Positions 18,072-24,783 of a DNA stretch of 38,547 bases are shown piece after piece. This DNA is from Blautia sp. (lineage in GTDB: Bacteria > Bacillota > Clostridia > Lachnospirales > Lachnospiraceae). A program made the translations under genes and the position numbers. The stretch spans positions 1 through 38,547 of the forward strand of contig JAMPAC010000024.1 in assembly GCA_023667395.1 (NCBI GenBank), in the 5' to 3' direction. Numbering within the stretch: position 1 is the first letter of the stretch; each line of letters opens with the position of its first letter. The notes below the pieces were generated by a model. It did no database searches and had not been told where the DNA came from. It saw only the letters and a program-made list of their open reading frames with translations.

Positions 18072-19197
18072 GAGGGAAGAATTAGGATTAACTATTAAAG
18101 AATTATCTGATGCCATAGGTATGGGAAAAGATGGCGACAAGGAATTTAGATTATGGGAAAAAGGTCTTTCGGTTCCGAGTGATATACAGTATAACAAAAT
18201 TATGTCCTTTGCGACAGTAACACCTTATATGAAGAAAACAGTAAAACCAAAATTTCGTTATATAGATCTGTTTGCCGGCATAGGAGGAATTAGGATACCT
18301 TTTCAGGAACTGGGTGGAGAATGTGTATTTACTTCTGAGTGGGATGCTTTTGCACAGAAAACATACAGGATAAATTTTGGCGGTTATATTTATGGAGATA
18401 TTACACAGGTGAATGAAAAAGATATTCCTGATTTTGATATTCTACTGGGAGGTTTTCCGTGTCAGCCGTTTTCGCAGGCAGGGTTGCATAAGGGATTTTC
18501 TGATACCCGTGGAACACTTTTTTTTGATATTGAAAGAATTATCAAGGAAAAAGGTCCAAAGGCTTTTCTGCTGGAAAATGTTAAGCAGTTGAAAGGGCAT
18601 GATAAGGGCAGAACGTATAAAATTATAGAGGAGCATCTGAAAGAATTAAATTATTCCGTAAATGCAATGGTATTGCGTGCAGGGGATTTTGGGGTTCCTC
18701 AAAACAGAGAACGATTTTATGTAGTAGGATTTGACAGAGAATATTTTGACATTCCGGAAAATTATGAGTTCAAATTTCCGGTTCCGCCTAAAACGCCTAC
18801 CAGATTGGGAGATATATTAGAGGACAATGTTGATCCTAAATATACGATTAGCCAACGATTATACGAGGGACATAAAAGACGGAAAGAAGAACATAAGAAA
18901 AAAGGAAATGGATTTGGATTTTCAATGTTTAATGCAGAGTCTGAATATACCAATACACTTAGTGCCCGTTATTATAAAGATGGTAGTGAAATATTAATAG
19001 ATCAGGGAGAAGATAAATTGCCAAGAAAGCTGACTCCCAGAGAATGTGCTCGTTTGCAAGGATTCCCAGAGGGGTTTATAATTCCTGTTTCTGATACAAG
19101 AGCATACAAGCAATTTGGGAATTCCGTTGCCGTTCCGGTTGTAAGGGCGATAGCTGGAAATATTGTTGCAGAGATGGAAAATTTGCCCAAAAAATGA
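18043..19197 (+). CDS. DNA (cytosine-5-)-methyltransferase with N-terminal HTH
   Basis: A 384-residue C5 methyltransferase. Motif I is DLFAGIGGIR (75-84), the catalytic motif IV GGFPCQPFSQAG has Cys140, motif VI is ENVKQLKGHD, motif VIII QNRERFYVVGF and motif IX/X RECARLQGFPEGF with KQFGNSVAVPVV. Residues 1-50 form an XRE-like helix-turn-helix (IRIKREELGLTIKELSDAIG), as in methylases that repress their own or the nuclease gene. It transfers methyl from S-adenosylmethionine to cytosine in a specific site, presumably marking host DNA. The target site cannot be told from sequence. The start lies within the end of the HNH gene. Confidence 0.95.
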   Translation: MQKSEAIRIKREELGLTIKELSDAIGMGKDGDKEFRLWEKGLSVPSDIQYNKIMSFATVTPYMKKTVKPKFRYIDLFAGIGGIRIPFQELGGECVFTSEWDAFAQKTYRINFGGYIYGDITQVNEKDIPDFDILLGGFPCQPFSQAGLHKGFSDTRGTLFFDIERIIKEKGPKAFLLENVKQLKGHDKGRTYKIIEEHLKELNYSVNAMVLRAGDFGVPQNRERFYVVGFDREYFDIPENYEFKFPVPPKTPTRLGDILEDNVDPKYTISQRLYEGHKRRKEEHKKKGNGFGFSMFNAESEYTNTLSARYYKDGSEILIDQGEDKLPRKLTPRECARLQGFPEGFIIPVSDTRAYKQFGNSVAVPVVRAIAGNIVAEMENLPKK

Positions 19198-19298
19198 ATG
19201 GTTTAATCTTGGAGAATAGAAAGAATGTGAACTTGAAAAGAACTATTTAGAGACAAAGGATGTTGTAGAAGCAAAGTTGTAAAATAGGAGGTGTTGAG

Positions 19299-20309
19299 GT
19301 GACAACAGGTAGTTTTTCAAAAGAAATGCTAAAATATTTTGAAGCAATAGAGGGCGCTTATACTTCATTTACGGAAGTGGAAATTCGTAAAGGAACTTTT
19401 AACGTCAAATCAATAATCAGAAATCTTTTAGTGAATCATTTGGGACGTGATCATATTCCGGAAGCGGGTTCTGGTGATAACCAGTGTATTGAATTCAGAG
19501 TATGTGAAAAGGGCAAAATATATCATTCCGGCACCCTGAGAATTCCATGTAAGTTTTCTAAACCAGATAAAGAAGAAATGACAATTTATTTTAAGCGGGA
19601 ACAGATGGCTCCGTTTCGTAAAGGCGATTATTGGTATATTTATTTTAAAGAGCATGACGACGTACCGGTAATAGGTATATTTTCCAGTACAAAGTGGTGT
19701 GACTTGTTTGATAATGGTAAATTAAATGAAATGGTGGAGCCCGACGAGAAAAATAATGTTAAAATTGCTTATGCGGCCACTGCATCGGAAATGAAAATTG
19801 TTGAAGAGGTTCCGCCAGATGCAAATGCTGTTATTCGCACCAGTCATAATAAAACAAGGAAAAGTGTATCTGTGGATGAAGCAGCTATAATGGCGCATAA
19901 CAGAAAAACAAAGGGCAATATGGGGGAAGAAATTGTAATAGAAATTGAAAAACGCAGGCTTGCGTTTTTACATCGGGAAGATCTTATCCCAAAGATTGCA
20001 TATGTGGCAAAAGTCAAAGATGGGCTGGGATATGATATTATATCAGTGGATGTTGATGAAAAAGGTAATGAGCAGGAAATATATATTGAGGTAAAAACGA
20101 CAGCGGGTAATAAAAATATGCCATTTTATGTTTCACAAAATGAATTGGATGTTTCCAGAAAATACAGGGAGTTATATTATATTTACCGAATATATAATCT
20201 GGCAAGTAATAGTGATTCTGTTAATTATTACCGATTGAAAGGTGCGATTGATGAAAGCTGCAAATTGACACCAGTGGATTACATAGCAATGCCAGGTAAG
20301 AAATCGTAG
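19299..20309 (+). CDS. DUF3883 domain protein, PD-(D/E)XK nuclease-like
   Basis: The 336-residue protein has an N-terminal region of about 195 residues, with the first half containing basic stretches such as LLVNHLGRDHIPEAGSG, and a C-terminal DUF3883 domain. The latter is seen as AHNRKTKGNMGEEIV (199-213), GLGYDIISVDV (242-252) and YIEVKTTAGNKNMPFYVSQN (262-281). The arrangement E, D246, E264-x-K266 is that of PD-(D/E)XK nucleases, so nuclease activity is plausible. GTG 19299 has AGGAGGTG 6 nt upstream. It is separated from the methyltransferase by 101 nt in which I see no promoter or complete gene, so co-transcription is likely but less tight. Confidence 0.88.
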   Translation: MTTGSFSKEMLKYFEAIEGAYTSFTEVEIRKGTFNVKSIIRNLLVNHLGRDHIPEAGSGDNQCIEFRVCEKGKIYHSGTLRIPCKFSKPDKEEMTIYFKREQMAPFRKGDYWYIYFKEHDDVPVIGIFSSTKWCDLFDNGKLNEMVEPDEKNNVKIAYAATASEMKIVEEVPPDANAVIRTSHNKTRKSVSVDEAAIMAHNRKTKGNMGEEIVIEIEKRRLAFLHREDLIPKIAYVAKVKDGLGYDIISVDVDEKGNEQEIYIEVKTTAGNKNMPFYVSQNELDVSRKYRELYYIYRIYNLASNSDSVNYYRLKGAIDESCKLTPVDYIAMPGKKS

Positions 20310-20436
20310 CAGGCCAGACTGATTTGTAATGAAAAGGTGTGAGAAAAATCAGATGGCTGACAGAAGTTGCATTGTGAGTGGACAGAACAGGCAGAGCATT
20401 CTGCACAAGGTAAAAGTTGACTGGTGAGGTGATTCT

Positions 20437-20886
20437 GTGGCAGATGTTTTAACAAAAGAACAGCGACATAAGAATATGAAAAATATCCATGGACAAGATA
20501 CACAGATTGAAATTATTTTGAGAAAAGCTTTATGGAATAGAGGACATCGGTACCGCAAAAATTATAAAGCGCTTCCAGGAAAACCGGATATTGTTCTGAC
20601 AAAATATAAAATTGCAGTTTTTTGCGACAGTGAATTTTTTCATGGGAAGGATTGGGAAGTATTAAAACCGAGATTGGAAAAAGGGAATAACAGTGAATTT
20701 TGGATCAGTAAGATATCCCGCAATAGGGAGAGGGACGACGAGGTGAATAAGAGGCTGCTTTTTGAGGGATGGACAGTGATTCGGTTTTGGGGTGATGAAA
20801 TAATAAAGCATGCGGACGAGTGTGTGAAAGTTGTGGAAGAGACGATTTTTGATATGGCTATAGAAAACGCGGACGTTTTTCCGTGA
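20437..20886 (+). CDS. vsr: Vsr-type very short patch repair endonuclease
   Basis: A 149-residue Vsr-like protein. MADVLTKEQRHKNMKNIHGQ is the typical start (MADxxTxxQRSxxMxxIxxK), followed by LPGKPDIVL with the catalytic Asp51, IAVFCDSEFFHG with His69, and FWISKISRNRERDDEVNKRL. The family cuts next to T:G mismatches formed when 5-methylcytosine deaminates, so it fits the methyltransferase three genes upstream. It lacks the cysteine cluster that usually follows FWHG, so it belongs to a zinc-less variant and could instead have been recruited as a restriction nuclease. GTG start, with GGTGAGGTG upstream. The 127 nt before it holds only a 24-codon frame at 20353. Confidence 0.88.
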   Translation: MADVLTKEQRHKNMKNIHGQDTQIEIILRKALWNRGHRYRKNYKALPGKPDIVLTKYKIAVFCDSEFFHGKDWEVLKPRLEKGNNSEFWISKISRNRERDDEVNKRLLFEGWTVIRFWGDEIIKHADECVKVVEETIFDMAIENADVFP

Positions 20887-20898
20887 GACATTCTCCTC

Positions 20899-20927
20899 TT
20901 TACTTTACTCTGCTAATGTGGTAAAAT
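20899..20927 (+). promoter_or_regulatory. Promoter of the amino-acid importer
   Basis: TTTACT (20899-20904), 17-nt spacer, TAAAAT (20922-20927). A small hairpin (ATCCTG/CAGGAT, 20940-20965) lies in the leader. No known riboswitch was recognised in the roughly 70-nt leader. Confidence 0.55.
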
Positions 20928-21004
20928 CTCAAAGGTGAGAATCCTGTGCCGGGAATGTCGCAGGATAAAACAGCAAGAAAGAACGTTCCCAGATGGAGGA
21001 GATT

Positions 21005-21793
21005 ATGAAAAAGAAACTGGCATTGGCGCTGGTGCTGGCCATGGGACTGACCATGACCGGCTGTGGAAAAAGCGCGGCATCCGGAGACGCGGCGAACATG
21101 GTGTACGCGGTGGAAGCAGGTTCCGCAGGCGAGGAGGTTGCGCAGGAAAAAGGTTATTCCATCAATTCCGTGGCATCCCAGGCGGACGCTTTGATGGAAG
21201 TGGCATCCGGGACTTCCGATGCGGCGATCATTGATCTGCTGATGGCGGGAGCAATGATCGGCGAGGGTACCAGCTATCCCAATCTGACGCACACGGACGA
21301 ATTGACCACGGAGGAGTACGGTATAGGCTGCCGTAAGGGATCCGATCTGGCGGAGTATATCAACGCGGTGCTGGCGGACAACTACGCGGACGGTTCCATG
21401 CAGAAGGCTGCCGAGACCTACGGCGTGCAGGACGCGCTGGTAGAGCCTGCGGGCGGTTCCTATGATGCGGCATCGGACGGGGATGTGGCGTATATCCAAG
21501 GGAAAGGAACCCTGATTGTGGGTATCACGGAGTTTGAACCCATGGATTACAGGGATGATTCCGGTCAGTGGATCGGTTTTGATGCGGATATGGCCCGCGT
21601 GGTGGCGGACAAGCTTGGCGTGGAGGCGCAGTTTGTTGTCATTGACTGGGACAACAAGATCATGGAACTTGATTCCAAAAATATTGATGTGGTATGGAAC
21701 GGCATGACGCTGACTTCTGAGGTAACGGAATCCATGGAGTGTACCAGTGCGTACTGCAAGAATGCGCAGGTGATCGTGGTTCCTGTGAAGTGA
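21005..21793 (+). CDS. Amino-acid-binding lipoprotein with circularly permuted SBP family 3 domain
   Basis: A 262-residue lipoprotein (signal ending TMTGC, Cys20). Residues 33-146 correspond to the usual second half of a family 3 binding protein: YAVEAGSAGEEVA (normally the VGVQxGSTGE strand), DALMEVASGTSDAAIID and EEYGIGCRKGSDLAEYINAV. Residues 165-260 correspond to the usual first half: GKGTLIVGITEFEPMDYRD, WIGFDADMARVVADKLGV and IDVVWNGMTLTSEVTESMEC, ending QVIVVPVK where a normal protein would cross to the second lobe. The order is thus C-terminal part, linker, N-terminal part, a circular permutation rather than a truncation, because all pieces are present once. It should still bind a polar amino acid for the downstream permease. 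ATG 21005 has GGAGGA upstream. Confidence 0.88.
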   Translation: MKKKLALALVLAMGLTMTGCGKSAASGDAANMVYAVEAGSAGEEVAQEKGYSINSVASQADALMEVASGTSDAAIIDLLMAGAMIGEGTSYPNLTHTDELTTEEYGIGCRKGSDLAEYINAVLADNYADGSMQKAAETYGVQDALVEPAGGSYDAASDGDVAYIQGKGTLIVGITEFEPMDYRDDSGQWIGFDADMARVVADKLGVEAQFVVIDWDNKIMELDSKNIDVVWNGMTLTSEVTESMECTSAYCKNAQVIVVPVK

Positions 21794-21817
21794 CTTTTTT
21801 GAAATAACAGTACATAG

Positions 21818-21845
21818 GGCAGAGGGCTTCGGCTCTCTGCCTTTG
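21818..21845 (+). terminator. Leaky terminator or attenuator between SBP and permease genes
   Basis: GGCAGAGGGC (21818-21827) pairs with GCTCTCTGCC (21832-21841), one G-U pair, around a TTCG tetraloop, followed by only three T residues. It probably lowers expression of the permease and ATPase relative to the binding protein or stabilises the upstream message. Confidence 0.7.
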
Positions 21846-21878
21846 TAGAGTATACGGCTCTGCAATAAGGAGAATGAT

Positions 21879-22535
21879 ATGTTCTGGACAGTAACATTGG
21901 AATTGCTAAACGGTCTTGCCACCACCTTTCGGATCTTTCTATTCACACTGATCCTGGCGCTGCCGCTGGGGCTGGTTCTGGCACTGGGCACGATCAGCAG
22001 GTGGAAGCCTTTGCGGTTTCTGCTGCAGGTTTTGATCTGGGTGATCCGGGGAACGCCGCTGATGCTGCAGCTGATCATTATTTTTTATGGCCCGGGTCTG
22101 TGGCTTGGGCATAATATCTGGAGCGGCAACGAGGCGGGGCGCATCACTGCCACGGTAGTTGCATTTTCCATCAACTATGCCTGCTATTTCTCCGTGATCT
22201 TCCGGGGCGGTATCGAGGGCGTGCCTGTGGGGCAGCGGGAAGCGGGACAGGTGCTGGGCATGACCAGGAGCCAGATCTTTTTTAAGGTCACCCTGCTCCA
22301 GATGGTAAAGCGTGTCGTGCCGCCTCTGTCCAACGAGGTCATCACGCTGGTAAAGGATACCTCGCTGGCCAGGATCATTGCGGCCTATGAACTGACGTTT
22401 GCGGGCTATTCCTTTATGAAATCCGCGGGTATCACATGGCCTTTGTTTTACACGGGCGTGTTTTATCTGATCTTCGTGGGCATCCTGACGCTTCTGTTTA
22501 ACTTGATTGAGAAGAAGCTGTCATATTTCAGGTAA
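21879..22535 (+). CDS. Amino-acid ABC transporter permease, HisM/GlnP type
   Basis: A 218-residue permease with five hydrophobic segments. The N-terminus with GLATTFRIFLFTLILALPLG and the later WVIRGTPLMLQLIIIFYG are diagnostic of the polar-amino-acid permease family. The EAA loop is REAGQVLGMTRSQIFFKV followed by PPLSNEVITLVKDTSLA. AAGGAG lies 6 nt before the start. It acts as a homodimer or with a partner in the membrane, with the permuted binding protein and the ATPase encoded on either side. Confidence 0.94.
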   Translation: MFWTVTLELLNGLATTFRIFLFTLILALPLGLVLALGTISRWKPLRFLLQVLIWVIRGTPLMLQLIIIFYGPGLWLGHNIWSGNEAGRITATVVAFSINYACYFSVIFRGGIEGVPVGQREAGQVLGMTRSQIFFKVTLLQMVKRVVPPLSNEVITLVKDTSLARIIAAYELTFAGYSFMKSAGITWPLFYTGVFYLIFVGILTLLFNLIEKKLSYFR

Positions 22536-22546
22536 AGGAGGCTGGC

Positions 22547-23359
22547 ATGGCGATTTTAGAGGTAAGTCATATTGAAAAACATTTTGGAAATACAAAAGTC
22601 CTGGAGGATGTAGGGTTTTCCCTGGAGGAGGGGAAAGCGCTGGCCATCATCGGTTCCTCCGGTTCCGGCAAGACCACGCTGTTGCGGTGCCTGAATTTCC
22701 TGGAAACGCCGGATGGGGGAACTATCTCCGTAAAGGGGGAAGTGTTGTTCGACGGCTCCATGCCCCGTGCGGGAAAGGAGAAAGATCTCAGGAAAAAGCG
22801 GCTGCATTTCGGCATGGTGTTCCAGTCGTTTAATCTTTTTCCGCAGTACACCGCGCTGGAAAATGTGATGCTGGCGGAGGAGATGCTGGCAAAGGAGCGG
22901 GCGGATTATAAACAGAATAAAAAGGAGATCCATGAGGAGATCAGGAAACACGGTGCGGAACTGCTGGCACAGATGGGGCTGAAAGAGCGGATGGATCATT
23001 ATCCCCATCAGCTTTCCGGCGGGCAGCAGCATAGAGTGGCCATTGCCAGGGCGTTGGCGCTGAAGCCGGATATCCTGTGTTTTGATGAGCCTACTTCCGC
23101 GTTGGATCCGGAACTGACCGGAGAGGTGCTGCGGGTGATCCGCAACCTTGCGGAGCAGAAAACGACCATGATCATCGTTACCCATGAGATGGCTTTCGCC
23201 AGGGATGTGGCGGATCAGGTGATCTTCATGGACGGTGGCGTGATCGTGGAAGCGGGCGAGCCCCGTCAGGTCATCGACAATCCGAGGGAGGAACGCACGC
23301 GGCAGTTCCTGGCACGTTACCAGGGCGAAAAGGCAAAGAGTTTCTATGTTTCACCTTGA
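22547..23359 (+). CDS. Amino-acid ABC transporter ATP-binding protein, GlnQ/HisP type
   Basis: A 270-residue ATPase. Walker A is GSSGSGKTT (near residue 37), the Q-loop MVFQSFNLFPQYTALENV, signature LSGGQQHRVAIARAL, Walker B ILCFDEPTSALDPELTGEVL and switch His in MIIVTHEMAFARDVAD. These are standard for polar-amino-acid importers. An insertion around residues 100-145 with KRADYKQNKKEIHEEIRKHG-like charged sequence makes it slightly longer than usual (about 240-250). AAAGGAGG precedes the start, 11 nt after the permease stop. Confidence 0.95.
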   Translation: MAILEVSHIEKHFGNTKVLEDVGFSLEEGKALAIIGSSGSGKTTLLRCLNFLETPDGGTISVKGEVLFDGSMPRAGKEKDLRKKRLHFGMVFQSFNLFPQYTALENVMLAEEMLAKERADYKQNKKEIHEEIRKHGAELLAQMGLKERMDHYPHQLSGGQQHRVAIARALALKPDILCFDEPTSALDPELTGEVLRVIRNLAEQKTTMIIVTHEMAFARDVADQVIFMDGGVIVEAGEPRQVIDNPREERTRQFLARYQGEKAKSFYVSP

Positions 23360-23406
23360 CGGTAAAAAAGATAACGCAAGCATAAAACTGTTCCATGTAG
23401 GGCAGA

Positions 23407-23427
23407 CTACCTTCCAAAAGGAGGTAG
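23407..23427 (+). promoter_or_regulatory. Hairpin that buries the Shine-Dalgarno of the 143-aa gene
   Basis: CTACCTTC (23407-23414) pairs with GGAGGTAG (23420-23427), including one G-U pair, across a five-base loop. The right arm contains the GGAGG ribosome binding site, 3 nt from the ATG at 23431. Translation could thus depend on opening the hairpin. Confidence 0.55.
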
Positions 23428-23430
23428 CAT

Positions 23431-23862
23431 ATGGAAGACGATACGATCAAGTTATTGCGAGAGTGCAACGCGGGTATTAAGATGGGCGTATCCACCCTGG
23501 ACGACGTGATGGAGCATGTGCAGAGCGGAAGCCTGCGGGATCTGCTTGCGAAGAGCAAGGAGACCCATACTAGGCTGGGCAATACGACCCACGAATACCT
23601 GACGGAATATCATGACGACGGAAAAGAACCGGCCATGATGGCGAAAGTGATGTCCAAGTTTAAGTCCAATATGACGATCAACGAGGAAAATGCTGACCAT
23701 AAGGCGGCGGATCTTGTCACGGATGGCTGTAACATGGGTGTGAAAAGCCTCTATAAATATCTGAACCAATATCCTGCAGCGGAAGAGAAGATCAGGAAGC
23801 TGGCGAAAGATGTGGCTCATGCCGAAGAAACCCTTGTCAAGGATTTGAGGGAATACCTGTAA
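23431..23862 (+). CDS. Helical-bundle protein, DUF2383/ferritin-like type
   Basis: The 143 residues are predicted to be nearly all helical: IKLLRECNAGIKMGVSTLDD, GSLRDLLAKSKETHTRLGN, PAMMAKVMSKFKSNM, ADLVTDGCNMGVKSLYKYLN and KIRKLAKDVAHAEETLVKDL. The His/Glu pattern and the repeated four-helix arrangement recall DUF2383/ferritin-like stress proteins, though metal-binding residues of true ferritins are not clearly present. No signal peptide. It stands alone between the importer operon and the HD gene, with a terminator after it. I am confident it is a real gene and less so about the family. Confidence 0.65.
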   Translation: MEDDTIKLLRECNAGIKMGVSTLDDVMEHVQSGSLRDLLAKSKETHTRLGNTTHEYLTEYHDDGKEPAMMAKVMSKFKSNMTINEENADHKAADLVTDGCNMGVKSLYKYLNQYPAAEEKIRKLAKDVAHAEETLVKDLREYL

Positions 23863-23871
23863 AATTCAGGG

Positions 23872-23902
23872 GGCTGTCCAGGTGGCAGCCTCTTTACTCT
23901 TT
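23872..23902 (+). terminator. Intrinsic terminator
   Basis: GGCTGTCC (23872-23879) pairs with GGCAGCC (23884-23890), with one bulged base, followed by TCTTTACTCTTT. Confidence 0.55.
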
Positions 23903-23960
23903 ACATATGGCAGGGTTTGAGCATATAATTAAGACAGAGTATTTGATGATGGAGGGCATT

Positions 23961-24740
23961 ATGCGGATCCAAAGACAGAAAGCCTTGCGCGCGTTTGCGG
24001 ATTATGTCAAAGATTATAATGCAGAAGATCCCAAAGTGAGATTAAAGATCGACCATACCTATCGCGTGGCGGGATTCTGCCAGAGGATAACCGAATCGCT
24101 GGAACTGTCCCGGGAAGAGATCGACCTTGCGTGGCTCTGTGGGCTGCTTCATGATGTGGGGCGGTTTGAGCAGCTACGCAATTATGGGACTTTTATTGAC
24201 GCGCAGTCCATCGATCATGCCCTGTATGGCGCGGAGATTCTGTTTGATCAGGGAAGAATTCGGGACTATGTGGAGGACGACAGTGAGGACGACCTCCTGC
24301 GGAAAGTGGTTTCCTGCCACAGCGCATACCGGATCCCGGGGGAATATGACGAAAGGACAACGCTTTTTGCCAATATCCTGCGGGATGCCGACAAAGTGGA
24401 TATCCTGCGCGTGAACGTGGAGACGCCGTTGGAGGAAATCTATAATGTTTCAACGGAAGTGTTGCGCAGCGAACCTGTCACACCCCAGGTTTTACAGGCG
24501 TTTCAGGAGGGTCATACGATTTTGAGGGCATTAAAACGGACAGCAGTGGACAACGTGGTGGGACATATCTCGCTGGTGTTTGAACTGGTATTTCCCATCA
24601 GTCTGCGCATGGTGGCGGAGCAGGGGTATCTGAACCAATTAATGGACTTTGAGTCTGAAAATCCTGATACGGTAAGGGATTTCATCCTGATTCGGAAAAA
24701 GATGACAGAGTTGTTGACTTTTAGAAATGACCTAAGGTAA
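23961..24740 (+). CDS. HD-domain phosphohydrolase
   Basis: A 259-residue HD-superfamily protein. Metal-binding residues appear as IDHTYRVAGFC (His32), LCGLLHDVGRFEQ (His64, Asp65) and SIDHALYGAEIL (Asp85-His86), followed by CHSAYR and NILRDADKVDIL, the usual later histidine and aspartate. Such enzymes hydrolyse phosphate bonds of nucleotides or similar compounds in the cytoplasm. The ATG at 23961 has GGAGGG 4-5 nt upstream; earlier in-frame Met codons at 23907 and 23946 lack one. Substrate is unknown. Confidence 0.9.
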   Translation: MRIQRQKALRAFADYVKDYNAEDPKVRLKIDHTYRVAGFCQRITESLELSREEIDLAWLCGLLHDVGRFEQLRNYGTFIDAQSIDHALYGAEILFDQGRIRDYVEDDSEDDLLRKVVSCHSAYRIPGEYDERTTLFANILRDADKVDILRVNVETPLEEIYNVSTEVLRSEPVTPQVLQAFQEGHTILRALKRTAVDNVVGHISLVFELVFPISLRMVAEQGYLNQLMDFESENPDTVRDFILIRKKMTELLTFRNDLR

Positions 24741-24783
24741 ACTAAGAGTAGAGAATGAATGATAGAAAAGCGGGAGAAAACGA

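Larger units (their letters stand above)
12460..20890 (+). other. AT-rich accessory island encoding a restriction-like defence system
   Basis: Seven plus-strand genes in about 8.4 kb share one promoter and are mostly abutting or overlapping. Base composition is visibly richer in A and T than the sugar-importer genes to the left and the amino-acid importer genes to the right, and codons ending in A/T dominate. This points to acquisition by transfer. No integrase, tRNA or flanking direct repeat was seen, so the exact boundaries are uncertain. Confidence 0.75.

Noticed and set aside
19198-19298. Coding-like fragment (ELEKNYLETKDVVEAKL) before the DUF3883 gene
   Set aside because: No start codon with ribosome binding site and too short; may be a remnant of a lost gene.
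20353-20427. 24-codon frame between DUF3883 and vsr starting MADRS
   Set aside because: No strong ribosome binding site and no hydrophobic or conserved pattern; possibly a decayed copy of the Vsr start, but too short to support.
12460-20886. Assignment to DISARM, BREX, Druantia or Mza
   Set aside because: No DUF1998 protein, PLD nuclease, PglX/PglZ, DruE or Z1/AIPR protein is present; only the general parts (helicase, ATPase, methylase) are shared.
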